Assembly (NCBI GenBank): GCA_029560585.1
Contig: JAKQKQ010000154.1
Span: 1-64,000, forward strand
Length of the DNA: 64,000 nt
Origin: Verrucomicrobiota bacterium
GTDB taxonomy: Bacteria; Verrucomicrobiota; Verrucomicrobiia; JADLBR01
Direction: 5' to 3'
Below the pieces are notes generated by a model, which worked only from the letters and a program-made list of their open reading frames with translations, did no database searches and was not told the origin of the DNA. A program made the position numbers and the translations under genes. The stretch's first letter is position 1. Every line of letters begins with the position of its first letter. Positions 8,867 through 17,220 of the stretch are shown here, piece by piece.

Positions 8867-8930
8867 GGATTCGTGTCCATTCGTGGTTCCATCCCCACAA
8901 CCCAACCACGAAGAGCGCGAAGGGCGCGAA
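8867..8930. repeat. TTCGTG-type palindromic repeat, copy 2
   Basis: GATTCGTGTCCATTCGTGGTT is followed at short distance by the inverted arm AACCACGAAGAGCGCGAAGG. The pair could form a long imperfect hairpin between the sulfatase and the Gfo/Idh gene, possibly an intercistronic structure. Confidence 0.65.
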
Positions 8931-9000
8931 AGGGCTTCGCTCTGTAGTTTCTGTATCGTTCCATCTCGACCTTGGGATGGCCGTCCGCTACGGAATCGTC

Positions 9001-10311
9001 ATGGCCGAATCGAAGCTATCGCGCCGCACGTTCATCCGCGGCTTTGCGGTCGGCACCGCGGGCGCCTTGGCCGCGCCTGCGATCATCCCTTCGTCCGCCC
9101 TGGGCGCGCCGGGGCAACCGGTTCCGTCCGATCGTCTGGCCATCGGGATGATCGGCATGGGCAAGATGATGTGGGGTCATCTCAACAATCTGCTCGGTCG
9201 CACGGAGGTGCAGGTCGCGGCGTTGTGCGATGTCGAGAGCGAACGTCTTGAGCGCTGCGCCCGGCGCGTGAAAGAGACCTACAGTGGCCGGTTCGGGGCC
9301 GACTACGCCGGCTGCCCGACCTATCGCGATTTTCGGGAGTTGATCGCGCGGCCCGACCTCGACGCGGTCGTCGTGGCCACGCCAACCCACTGGCACGCCA
9401 TCGTGTCGGTGGAGGCCATGAAGGCGGGCAAGGACGTGTACTGCGAGAAACCGCTGGCATTGACCATCGCGGAGGCCCAGGCGGTCGCCGCCGCCGCGCG
9501 ACGCTATGACCGGGTCTTCCAGGTCGGCAGCCAACAGCGCTCCGACGTCAAATTCCGGTTCGCGTGCGAGCTGGTGCGCAACGGCGCCATCGGCAAGCTG
9601 AAGGTCGTCCACGTCAATGTCGGCGGCCCGGCCACGGCGTGCCACCTTCCCGCCCAGCCGACCCCCGCCACGCTCGACTGGAACCTCTGGCTCGGACCTT
9701 CGCCCTACCGGCCATACAACGCCGAGATCTGTCCCCTCGACAACTATGCGGTCTTTCCGAACTGGCGGCGTTATCGCGACTATTGCAATGGTGGCCTCTA
9801 CGACTTCGGCGCCCACCATTTCGACATCGCCCAGTGGGGACTCGGCATGGACGGCAGCGGCCCCGTCCAGATCATCCCTCCCGACCAGGGCGAGCACCCG
9901 CTGCTGACCTTCATCTATGCCGACGGCACGCCCATGACGCATGGCGGCGCCAGCGGCCAGGCCTCCATCGAATTCGTCGGCGAGCGCGGCACCGTCGCCG
10001 TTAGCCGCAGTTCTTTAACCACCGAGCCCGCCGATCTCCTAAAGATGAAGTGGGGACCCCGCGACATCAGGCTCTACGAGAGCCGGGACCACATGGCCAA
10101 CTGGCTCGAGGGCATCCGCACGCGGCGCCCCTGCATCTGCACCGCCGACATTGGCGCCAGCACGCTGACCGTCTGCAGCCTCGCCGGGATCGCCTATCGC
10201 CTCAGACGCTCGCTCGCCTGGGACCCCGCCACATCGCGCTTCACCAATGACCCGACCGCCGACCGCCTCCTGGAGCGACCCTTGCGCGCGCCCTGGGCGC
10301 TCACCATCTGA
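9001..10311 (+). CDS. Tat-exported Gfo/Idh/MocA oxidoreductase
   Basis: 436 aa from the ATG at 9001. The first residues read SRRTFIRGFAVGTAGALAAPAIIPSSALG, a twin-arginine signal, so the enzyme is probably exported folded with its NAD(P) bound. The dinucleotide-binding loop is IGMIGMGKMMWG (residues ~48-59), and the family's EKP motif is at 149-151 (CEKPLALT), providing the catalytic-region lysine. The C-terminal substrate domain (HHFDIAQWGL) follows. Such enzymes oxidise or reduce sugar hydroxyls. The next gene, 30 bp downstream, encodes a ThuA-domain protein, and ThuA/ThuB pairs are known for 3-keto-sugar metabolism, so C3 oxidation of a glycoside is a reasonable inference. Confidence 0.9.
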   Translation: MAESKLSRRTFIRGFAVGTAGALAAPAIIPSSALGAPGQPVPSDRLAIGMIGMGKMMWGHLNNLLGRTEVQVAALCDVESERLERCARRVKETYSGRFGADYAGCPTYRDFRELIARPDLDAVVVATPTHWHAIVSVEAMKAGKDVYCEKPLALTIAEAQAVAAAARRYDRVFQVGSQQRSDVKFRFACELVRNGAIGKLKVVHVNVGGPATACHLPAQPTPATLDWNLWLGPSPYRPYNAEICPLDNYAVFPNWRRYRDYCNGGLYDFGAHHFDIAQWGLGMDGSGPVQIIPPDQGEHPLLTFIYADGTPMTHGGASGQASIEFVGERGTVAVSRSSLTTEPADLLKMKWGPRDIRLYESRDHMANWLEGIRTRRPCICTADIGASTLTVCSLAGIAYRLRRSLAWDPATSRFTNDPTADRLLERPLRAPWALTI

Positions 10312-10340
10312 CATCGCCCGATGTGAAAGGGTATCCCATC

Positions 10341-13300
10341 ATGATCGCCGCACGCACGGGCATCCTGCCCATCGTTCTCACGCTGCCCCTCTTCGCCAAC
10401 CTCCCCGCCGCGGAACTCAAGCCGCCCACGGCCGATGAGATCGCGCGCATGGAGAGCGCCTCACCCGCCAGGCCGACGGCCAAGCCGACACGCCCGCGCA
10501 AACTGCTGATCGTTACGCAATGCGAGGGCTTTCCCCATTCGTCGATCCCTTTTGCCGCGAAGGCCCTCGAGATCATGGGACGCAAGACCGGCGCATTCGA
10601 TGCCACTGTCGTCGAGGACCTCTCCATTTTGGAACGCCCCGAATTCGATGCCTTCGACGCCATCGCGATGGATAACACGACGCTGCGCCTGCCGCTGCTC
10701 CCGCTCGATGTGCGGGGCATGGATGCCGCGCAGAAGTCGGATGCCGATGCCCGCGACGGCCGCGCACGCCAGCGATTCCTCGACTTCGTCCGCAATGGCA
10801 AAGGCCTCGTCGGAATCCACGCCGCCACGGATTGCCTCTCCGATTGGGCCGAGTACGGCGAGCTGATCGGTGGCTACTTCGATGGCCACCCATGGAGCGA
10901 GAACGTCCGCGTCAAACTCGATGATCCGGGCCATCCGCTGCTCGCCGCGTTCAATGGCCAGCCGTTCGATGTTGCCGACGAGATCTACCAATTTCGCGCA
11001 CCGTATTCGCGCGAGAAATTGCGCGTCCTGCTGAGCCTCGACGTGGGCGCCATCGACATGTCCAAGCAGGGCATCAAACGACAGGATAAGGACTTCGCCG
11101 TCGCCTGGATTCATGAATATGGAAAAGGGCGCGTCTTCTACTTCTCGCTCGGCCATCGCCACGAGGTCTTTTGGAATGCCCCCATTCTCCGGTGCTATCT
11201 CGACGGAATCCAGTACGCCCTCGGCGATCTCGCGGCCGACGCGAAACCGAGCACGAACCTCAGCCGGGAAGAAATCGATCGCTCGCGTTCGACCGGCATC
11301 GCCGCCGGCCTCCAGAACATGCTCCGCGACCTTTCCTCCTATTATACGCTCGATCAAGGTCCCGGCCTCCCCGATCAACTCGAGCGCCTGGTCAGCGATA
11401 CGCTCGCCCCCGGCGCCGCCGCGCAGCGGACCGCCCTCGCCGACGGCCTGGCCACTATTGCCGCCAACCCCCGCGCCACGCCCGACGCCCGCGCCCTCGC
11501 ATGCCGCCACCTCGCCCTGATCGGGACCGAACATGTCGTGCCCACCCTCGCCCCACTGCTCACCGACGGTGCCATGGCCGACTGGGCCCGCCACGCGCTC
11601 ACCGGCATCCGCGGACCCGCCGCCGACAGCGCCCTGATCGCGGCGCTGCCCCGCGCATCCGGACCCAACCGCGTCGGGATCGTGGGACTGCTCGGTGCAC
11701 GCCGCGTCGCCGACGCAATCCCCGCCCTCGCCAGCCTTCTCGGCGGGGGGGATGACACGGCCATCGCCGTCGCCGCCGCCGAAGCCCTCGGTCACATCGG
11801 CGGCAGCGCGGCGGAGAGCGCGTTGACCAAAGTCCGCGCCGGTAACCGCCCACCCGCGGTCAACGCCGCCATCGATCGCGCGCTGCTCGAAATCGCGGAG
11901 ACCGCCCGCTCGAGCGGCGATCGGGCCTCCGCGACACAGGCCTATGCGCGGCTCTCGGCGGACGAGACCGTAGCCGCCCATATCCGCGCGGCCGCCTTCT
12001 ACGGCGCCACGATGTTGAAGGGAGAATCCGGAGCCACCGACGCGGTCAAATCCCTCAGGGGCGATAACGTCGAACGGGCACGGGCCGCCGCCCGACTGGT
12101 CACCGATCTTCCCGGCCAGGCCATCGCCCAGGCGACTGCCGACGCATTGCCCACCCTTCAACCCGTCAGCCAAAACCTCGCCATCGATGCGCTCGCGAAA
12201 CGCGGCGAGCGCTCTGCGCTTCCCGCGGTGATGTCGCTGCTCGCCGCCCAGGACGGCAGCGTCCGCCTCGCGGCCTTGCGCGCGATCGGGCGCCTCGGCG
12301 ATGCCAGCACCGTCGAGCGGGTCGTCGCCGTCGCCTCGGATGAAGCCCGCGATCGCGCGGAGCGCGATGCCGCGCGCGAGACGCTCGCCTCGATGAACGG
12401 CCCCGGCATCGATGAGGCCCTCATCGCGCGCATGCAGACGGCGAAGGGAAGCGCCAGGTCGGAGTACGCCAAGGCGCTCGGCACGCGCAAGGCGCGCGTG
12501 GCTTTCCCGGCACTCATCGCGGCCGCGCGTGACAGCGACGCCGCGCTGGCGCGCGAAGCCCGCAAAGCCCTCGGCCAACTCGCGCAACCCGCCGACCTCG
12601 GGGCGCTCGTGGCCCTGCTCGTCGATGCCCCGGACGCGGCCGCCATCGACCAGATCCAGGCGATCATCGTCGCGACGGCCCAACAGGCCGACACCGCCCA
12701 GTTGAAGACCGCTGCCATCTTGACCGCACTCGCGGGTCACCCCAGCGACAACGCTCGCGGCGGACTCCTTACCGCGCTCGGCAAGATAGGGGACCCGACC
12801 GGTCAGCCCTCCCTCATCTCGGCGCTCGGCGACGCCAACGCCTCAATCCGGCGCGCCGCCATCAAGGCCCTCGCCGACTCATGGCCCGACGCCGCCCCCA
12901 TCCTTGCGCTGCGCGATGCCAGCCGCAACGACGCCGACGAGGGGAACCGCGTCCTGGCGTTGCGCGGCTACGCGCGCATGCTCGCCATGCCGAGCCAACG
13001 CCCCATGAGAGAGACGCTCGATCTCTACCGCGAGGCGCTCGATCTCGCGAAGGGAAAGCAGGAGAAGTGCGCCCTCATCGCGGGCCTCGGGAAGCTCGCC
13101 CACCCCGACGCGCTCGAGTTCGTGAAGCCGTACTTCAACGATCCCGACGCCCGCACGGAGGCCTTCGTCGCCGCCCTCGCCATCACCGATGGCCTCGCCG
13201 GCGGTGGCATGGTCCTGACCGCCAGCCTCGGGCATGGCTCGGAACGCAACGCCATCGACGGCTCGGACAAGACCCGCTGGACCACCGGCAAACACATGGC

Positions 13301-14000
13301 CGGCGGCGAGTGGTTCATGATTGACCTCGGCTACGAGACCGAACTCCGCGAACTCTTCCTCGACGCCGGCCCCACGGGCGCCGATCAACCGCGCGGATAT
13401 GAGATCTATTTCTCCCTCGATGGCAAGTCCTGGGGAAAACCGGTCGCCACGGGCGGCGATCCCGGCAAGAAAGCCTTCACCATCGCCATCCCCCCAACGT
13501 ACGGACGCTTCATAAAGATCGTGCAGACCGGCCAGGCCGGACTCTTCTGGTCGATCAACGAACTGCGCGTGAACGGCCTGCCCGACCACCGCGCCGCCAC
13601 ACCGCTCGACCGAACGGGCTGGACGCTCTCCGCCTCGCGCTCCGGCGGCGGCAGTCCCCCCGAGAACGCCATCGGTGGCAACAGCGAAAAACGCTGGGGC
13701 ACCGGCGGCCCCATGCGCCCCGACGACTGGTTCATGGTGGACCTCGGTGCCGAGCACGTCATCCACGCGGTCGTCATGGACGCCGCCAAGTCCGGCAACG
13801 ATTATCCCCGCGAATATCGCATCGAGACCTCGCTCGACGGCCAGAGTTGGGTCGGGCCCGTCGGCGCCGGCAAGGGCACCAAGGCCCTCACCACCGCGCG
13901 CTGCCTTCCCACACGCGCCCGCTACGTGAAGATCCAACAGACCGGTTCCCACGACTTTAACTGGTGGTCCATCCACGATCTCCAGATCCTCGGGGAATAA
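10341..14000 (+). CDS. giant exported ThuA-HEAT-discoidin protein
   Basis: 1219 aa. The ATG at 10341 is preferred over the GTG at 10323 because it opens a signal peptide (MIAARTGILPIVLTLPLFANLPAA) and has AAAGG about ten bases upstream. Residues ~54-297 are a ThuA domain (a glutamine-amidotransferase-like Rossmann fold: LLIVTQCEGFPHSS ... KGLVGIHAATD ... GRVFYFSLGHRHEVF). Residues ~340-950 are HEAT repeats (helix pairs with A-L-G-x-I-G patterns). Two F5/8-type-C/discoidin carbohydrate-binding modules end the protein at ~955-1080 and ~1090-1218. They share a DIDG/IGG-N-S-x-K-R-W-x-T-G ... W-F-M-[IV]-DLG pattern. Inferred role: glycan-tethered metabolism of an oxidised sugar made by the upstream Gfo/Idh enzyme. 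Confidence 0.88.
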   Translation: MIAARTGILPIVLTLPLFANLPAAELKPPTADEIARMESASPARPTAKPTRPRKLLIVTQCEGFPHSSIPFAAKALEIMGRKTGAFDATVVEDLSILERPEFDAFDAIAMDNTTLRLPLLPLDVRGMDAAQKSDADARDGRARQRFLDFVRNGKGLVGIHAATDCLSDWAEYGELIGGYFDGHPWSENVRVKLDDPGHPLLAAFNGQPFDVADEIYQFRAPYSREKLRVLLSLDVGAIDMSKQGIKRQDKDFAVAWIHEYGKGRVFYFSLGHRHEVFWNAPILRCYLDGIQYALGDLAADAKPSTNLSREEIDRSRSTGIAAGLQNMLRDLSSYYTLDQGPGLPDQLERLVSDTLAPGAAAQRTALADGLATIAANPRATPDARALACRHLALIGTEHVVPTLAPLLTDGAMADWARHALTGIRGPAADSALIAALPRASGPNRVGIVGLLGARRVADAIPALASLLGGGDDTAIAVAAAEALGHIGGSAAESALTKVRAGNRPPAVNAAIDRALLEIAETARSSGDRASATQAYARLSADETVAAHIRAAAFYGATMLKGESGATDAVKSLRGDNVERARAAARLVTDLPGQAIAQATADALPTLQPVSQNLAIDALAKRGERSALPAVMSLLAAQDGSVRLAALRAIGRLGDASTVERVVAVASDEARDRAERDAARETLASMNGPGIDEALIARMQTAKGSARSEYAKALGTRKARVAFPALIAAARDSDAALAREARKALGQLAQPADLGALVALLVDAPDAAAIDQIQAIIVATAQQADTAQLKTAAILTALAGHPSDNARGGLLTALGKIGDPTGQPSLISALGDANASIRRAAIKALADSWPDAAPILALRDASRNDADEGNRVLALRGYARMLAMPSQRPMRETLDLYREALDLAKGKQEKCALIAGLGKLAHPDALEFVKPYFNDPDARTEAFVAALAITDGLAGGGMVLTASLGHGSERNAIDGSDKTRWTTGKHMAGGEWFMIDLGYETELRELFLDAGPTGADQPRGYEIYFSLDGKSWGKPVATGGDPGKKAFTIAIPPTYGRFIKIVQTGQAGLFWSINELRVNGLPDHRAATPLDRTGWTLSASRSGGGSPPENAIGGNSEKRWGTGGPMRPDDWFMVDLGAEHVIHAVVMDAAKSGNDYPREYRIETSLDGQSWVGPVGAGKGTKALTTARCLPTRARYVKIQQTGSHDFNWWSIHDLQILGE

Positions 14001-14099
14001 CGCAGCCGAATGCGTGAGCGTTTGGCCCGCACCGCCAGAAGGTCGGCGCCCAATCGCCGCAGGTGATCGGCACCATTCCACCGGCGCGGAAAACCGAGC

Positions 14100-14176
14100 G
14101 TAGGAGCGCGCTTGCGCGCGATTTGCGCGTGGGATCGCCTGCGAGCAGGCTCCCACGCCCTGAATTTTCGAGTCAG
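14100..14176. repeat. REP/REPIN-like doublet B
   Basis: GTAGGAGCGCGCTTGCGCGC head, inverted mate ATCGCCTGCGAGCAGGCTCC, and tail TGAATTTTCGAGTCAG. The one difference from the mates of copies A and C (CGAG versus CAAG) leaves the stem largely intact. Confidence 0.75.
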
Positions 14177-14263
14177 CGCCGCCCCCGGCGCGCGCGGGGC
14201 GGGCCGTTTTGGTATCGGGCGGAACGCCGGCTCCGCCGGCCGCGGAAAGCGGCGGCGTCGCCG

Positions 14264-14305
14264 CCGCACTCCAAAACGCGAGGGGCAGGAGTTTTTGGAG
14301 TGCGG
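14264..14305. repeat. inverted repeat with 13-bp arms
   Basis: CCGCACTCCAAAA at 14264-14276 and its exact reverse complement TTTTGGAGTGCGG at 14293-14305, with a 16-base loop. The left arm is preceded by a second small stem (gcggcggcgtcgccgccgc), giving nested hairpins. Confidence 0.7.
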
Positions 14306-14373
14306 CGCGCAAACGCACCGCTTTGGCCGTTGGTCCCACACAGGCAAGGCGGTGGCGCCGCCCCGATCATCCC

Positions 14374-14410
14374 ATGCCCCGTGCGGCGGGGCACCACCAG
14401 GGAAGAAAAC
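14374..14410. repeat. GC-rich hairpin repeat, copy 2
   Basis: ATGCCCCGTGCGGCGGGGCA then CCACCAGGGAAGAAAAC. It matches 6893-6927 with covarying stem bases. In both places it lies beside a REPIN-like doublet, but on opposite sides. Confidence 0.65.
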
Positions 14411-14415
14411 CGGAC

Positions 14416-14492
14416 GCAGGAGCGCGCTTGCGCGCGATTCGCGCATGGGATCGCCTGCAAGCAGGCTCCCACGCCCCGGATTTTCGAGTCAG
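14416..14492. repeat. REP/REPIN-like doublet C
   Basis: GCAGGAGCGCGCTTGCGCGC, mate ATCGCCTGCAAGCAGGCTCC and tail GGATTTTCGAGTCAGG, same order and orientation as copies A and B. Confidence 0.75.
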
Positions 14493-14600
14493 GCAGGACG
14501 AATCTGTATCGGTGCCTTGTTTTTGCTGGGCCTTTTTGAGACATTCATGCCCAGCGCCGCTTTTGAGGCGGCCGGCATCAAAACCTATCCCTGGTGCGTC

Positions 14601-16025
14601 ATGAAATATTCCCAATCGTTCGACAGGCCCGGCCGTCGGGCATTCCTCAAGCGTGCCGCTCTCGCGGGTACGGGGTTGATCGCCGCCCCGTTGATCCTGC
14701 CTTCGCGGTTATTAGGAGATGCGGCCCCGAGCAAGCGGCTCAACATCGCCGCCATCGGGACAGGAGGGCGTTGCCGCGCGCTGATCACGGAGATCCTGCG
14801 CCAGGGCGAAAATCTGGTGGCGATGTGCGACGTGGATAAACGGCAGTTCGACCCGATGCGAAAGGCCATGGCCGGTGTGACAGATGGCGCGGACGAGGTG
14901 ATGGCCAAGGTCAGGATCTACGAGGACTACCGCAAGATGCTCGACGAGGAGAAAACGCTCGATGCCGTGGTCATCGCGATCGGGTCGCGCTGGCATGCGC
15001 CGATTTCCGTTCGTGTGATGAAGGCGGGCAAGCACGTCTATTGCGAGAAGCCGCTGGTGCGCACCATCACCGAGGCCCGGGAACTGATGGATCTGGCGCC
15101 GCGGTGCAAAGTTGCCACGCAACTGGGCACCCAGGGCACGAGCAGCAAGTCGTTCCGCCGTTCCGCGGAGGTCATCCGGGCGGGCGTGCTCGGCCAGATC
15201 GAGCAAGTCTATCTCTGGTCGGACTACTGCGGCAAATTTCCGCCTAGTCAGGATCGTCCGTCGGGCGAAGACCCGGTCCCCGATGGATTGAACTGGGATT
15301 TCTGGCTGGGGCCTGTGCTATGGCGGCCGTTCAAGGCGGGTGCCTATATGCCGGGTTGTATTAAGGCGCAGAACTGGCTCGATTTCTGCAACGGCATGCT
15401 GTCGGGCCAGGGCTGCCACACTTTCCAGTTGCCAGTCCGCGCGCTGAAGCTCGGTCCACCCGTCCGCGTCACCGCCGAGCTTCCCGAACCGGTCAAGGAA
15501 ACCTATGTCTCGCGCGGCTGCTTCCAGTTCGAATTTCCGGCGCGCGAGGGGCTGGCGCCCGTCACAGTCTGGTGGGGCGACGGCGGCAAGTACCCGCCCG
15601 AAGAGATCACTGACTCCGTCAAGCAATGCCGCGGCACGCTGCCGACCACCGGTTGCCTTTTTATCGGACGGCGCGGCCAGCTTTATACCGACGGCTGGGG
15701 TGTCTCCGGCATCATGAAACTCGAGGGCGACGAGCGGTGGCGAGGCGTGTTGGATCACGACGCTGTCAAGACGTTGCCGCTCAGCGTGCCGCGCCTAACC
15801 AATGACAACCACATACAGGAGTGGTTCCAGGCGTGCAAGGGTGGACCGGCCACCTACAACGGCTTCGAGATCGGGGCGCGCGTATGCGAGGCGTATCTGC
15901 CGGGCATTTTATCATTGCGCCTGGGTCGGCCCATCGAATGGGACGCCGCGGCCATGAGGGTCAGGGGCGCGCCAGAGGCCGACCGCTGGATCCAGAATTC
16001 GTATCGGATGAAATGGTTGAGTTAA
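14601..16025 (+). CDS. Tat-exported Gfo/Idh/MocA oxidoreductase
   Basis: 474 aa from the ATG at 14601. The start is set by the export signal (GRRAFLKRAALAGTGLIAAPLILPSRLLG); everything in frame upstream is repeat DNA. NAD-binding loop IAAIGTGGRCRA (~49-60), EKP motif at 149-151 (YCEKPLVRTI). The C-terminal domain (LNWDFWLGPVLWRPF, DFCNGMLSGQGCHTFQ) is of the planctomycete/verrucomicrobial secreted-dehydrogenase type, where WLGP and GCH are common. Substrate is unknown. It differs enough from the copy at 9001-10311 that recent duplication is unlikely. A small thioredoxin follows after a repeat. Confidence 0.88.
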   Translation: MKYSQSFDRPGRRAFLKRAALAGTGLIAAPLILPSRLLGDAAPSKRLNIAAIGTGGRCRALITEILRQGENLVAMCDVDKRQFDPMRKAMAGVTDGADEVMAKVRIYEDYRKMLDEEKTLDAVVIAIGSRWHAPISVRVMKAGKHVYCEKPLVRTITEARELMDLAPRCKVATQLGTQGTSSKSFRRSAEVIRAGVLGQIEQVYLWSDYCGKFPPSQDRPSGEDPVPDGLNWDFWLGPVLWRPFKAGAYMPGCIKAQNWLDFCNGMLSGQGCHTFQLPVRALKLGPPVRVTAELPEPVKETYVSRGCFQFEFPAREGLAPVTVWWGDGGKYPPEEITDSVKQCRGTLPTTGCLFIGRRGQLYTDGWGVSGIMKLEGDERWRGVLDHDAVKTLPLSVPRLTNDNHIQEWFQACKGGPATYNGFEIGARVCEAYLPGILSLRLGRPIEWDAAAMRVRGAPEADRWIQNSYRMKWLS

Positions 16026-16063
16026 GGCAGGGCGATGAGTATCAGGTTTCAAGGCTTGGATCC

Positions 16064-16145
16064 AACCACGAAGGACACGAAGCGAACGAAGGTTGACGAT
16101 CCCTTGAATCCGGCTTCGTGGCCTTCGTTTTCTTCGTGGTTCACG
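16064..16145. repeat. TTCGTG-type palindromic repeat, copy 3
   Basis: AACCACGAAGGACACGAAGC on the left and TTCGTTTTCTTCGTGGTT on the right form a long imperfect hairpin with about 40 bases between the arms. It lies between the Gfo/Idh and thioredoxin genes. Confidence 0.7.
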
Positions 16146-16208
16146 TTGATGATGGTGGCTCGACTGAAGGGGCATTCGGGCTAAGGTTTGGATCATAGGA
16201 GGGCGATG

Positions 16209-16700
16209 ATGAGACATGCATTGCGGCTGATGGTGTTGTGGTGCCTTGCCGTGGGAGCGGCCCACGGTGAGTGGTTGACCGATTATGACGTGGCGTTGAA
16301 GGCATCGGCCAGCAAGGGGCGGCCGGTCCTGATTGACTTCACCGGCTCCGATTGGTGCGGCTGGTGCATCAAACTGGATCGCGAGGTCTTCTCGACGCGC
16401 GAATTCCGCGATTATGCGGACTCCCGACTCATCTTGTTGAAACTGGATTTTCCGCGCAGCAAGCCGCAGAAGGCCGAGGAAAAGGCGAAGAACGAGGCGC
16501 TGGCGAGCAAGTATGGGGTCGAGGGATTCCCCACGGTGCTGATCGTCGATAGCGCGGGGAAGGTGCTGAAGAAGACCGGCTACGTGCCGGGTGGCCCGGA
16601 GGCGTTTATCAAGGGAATCTCCGATGTCGCGCCCAAGGGATCCGCAGGCTCAGGCATGAAGGTCATCGACCTCGAGGCGCTGCGGAAGCAGAAAAAATAG
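16209..16700 (+). CDS. exported thioredoxin-like protein
   Basis: 163 aa. Two adjacent ATGs (16206, 16209) follow a near-perfect AGGAGG; the second has the better spacing. A signal peptide (MRHALRLMVLWCLAVGAAHG) is followed by a thioredoxin fold of the Thioredoxin_7 type: LIDFTGSDWCGWC with redox cysteines Cys50 and Cys53, and the cis-proline loop GVEGFPTVLI. The mature protein should act as a periplasmic disulfide reductase or oxidase. Secreted proteins with many cysteines nearby could be clients, but nothing in the sequence identifies a partner. Confidence 0.88.
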   Translation: MRHALRLMVLWCLAVGAAHGEWLTDYDVALKASASKGRPVLIDFTGSDWCGWCIKLDREVFSTREFRDYADSRLILLKLDFPRSKPQKAEEKAKNEALASKYGVEGFPTVLIVDSAGKVLKKTGYVPGGPEAFIKGISDVAPKGSAGSGMKVIDLEALRKQKK

Positions 16701-16724
16701 ACACAAATTTACAGGAATGGGGAG

Positions 16725-16765
16725 GGACCTTCGTGTTCGTGGTTCACCGCGTGGTGTTCACCACC
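16725..16765. repeat. TTCGTG-type palindromic repeat, copy 4 (degenerate)
   Basis: ACCTTCGTGTTCGTGGTTCA followed by CCGCGTGGTGTTCACCACC. It is a shortened member of the family, at the 3' end of the thioredoxin gene. Confidence 0.55.
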
Positions 16766-16811
16766 AATAGACGCGAATCCTTGTTCCGTATCCGGAGTCA
16801 CATCGCCAGCT

Positions 16812-16950
16812 CGAGGGGTCAACTCTTGAACCTTGAAAGTCGCCGTCTGAACGCATCGGGTTCTGCGGCGGGTTTTCGGTCCAATCGCGCCGGTGGATCG
16901 ACCGGATTCATGGCGCGCTTCTCCCCGGCCTGGTGACGGCACGCGAAGTC
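16812..16950. repeat. dispersed repeat, copy 2 (first copy 870-1010)
   Basis: Very close match to 870-1010 over its central ~100 bp. It lies immediately 3' (on the minus strand) of a transposase N-terminal fragment, hinting that both are parts of one mobile element. Confidence 0.75.
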
Positions 16951-17013
16951 CCGGGCTGCCCGACCATCCGATCCCCATCCAATTTCCTGCGATTGCCATG
17001 CGATGCGATCTCC

Positions 17014-17085
17014 GCACCGCCCTTCGCCCCGGGCCATGACGTGATATACCGCGTCCAAGAGGACGACCCGGATGGCTCTCGCCAT
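17014..17085 (-). pseudogene. REP-associated tyrosine (Y1) transposase, N-terminal relic
   Basis: Reading from 17085 on the minus strand gives MARAIRVVLLDAVYHVMARG, which closely follows the start common to REP-associated Y1 transposases (M-A-R-x-x-R-x-x-x-x-x-A-x-Y-H-V-x-x-RG). After about 24 residues the similarity stops. The HUH and catalytic Tyr regions are absent, and the frame runs into repeat sequence. A relic of this family fits the REPIN-like doublets elsewhere in the window, because REP sequences are mobilised by such transposases in other bacteria. Confidence 0.65.
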
Positions 17086-17161
17086 ACTGAAGGAGAATGG
17101 AAGCCGCGCCGATTTTCAAGTTTCAAGAACTGACCCCAGCCCGACCCAGTCCGACGGCGGG

Positions 17162-17191
17162 ACGCGGCCGCCGGGGCCGGCGTCCCTCCCA
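17162..17191. repeat. GGGAGGGACG hairpin repeat (second copy 32862-32890, opposite strand)
   Basis: On the minus strand it reads GGGAGGGACGCCGGCCCCGG then CGGCCGCG. The copy near 32.86 kb reads GGGAGGGACGCCGTCCCCGG then CGTCCGCG on the plus strand. A GACGCCG/CGGCGTC stem is possible. Confidence 0.55.
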
Positions 17192-17220
17192 AAGGAAGGC
17201 ACGGCGTCTGGGGGTCGCTG

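Larger units (their letters stand above)
14001..14600. other. intergenic region made mostly of palindromic repeats
   Basis: Six hundred bases without a gene. They contain two REPIN-like doublets, a 13-bp-arm inverted repeat and a GC hairpin, packed between the ThuA gene and the second Gfo/Idh gene. Confidence 0.65.
16701..17220. other. intergenic region with transposase relic
   Basis: 520 bp holding a TTCGTG repeat, the second copy of the 870-1010 repeat, the decayed start of a REP-type transposase and a GGGAGGGACG hairpin. No intact gene is seen. Confidence 0.6.

Noticed and set aside
10461-12740. Long open frame of 759 codons on the minus strand inside the ThuA-HEAT gene
   Set aside because: It is antisense to a gene with clear domains and is composed of the Gly/Arg/Ala-rich residues expected from GC-rich codon mirror reading; no motif or start signal.
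16819-17085. Complete small protein starting MARAIRVVLLDAVYHV
   Set aside because: Only the first ~24 residues resemble a transposase; the rest is repeat DNA shared with 870-1010 and contains no catalytic Tyr or HUH motif.
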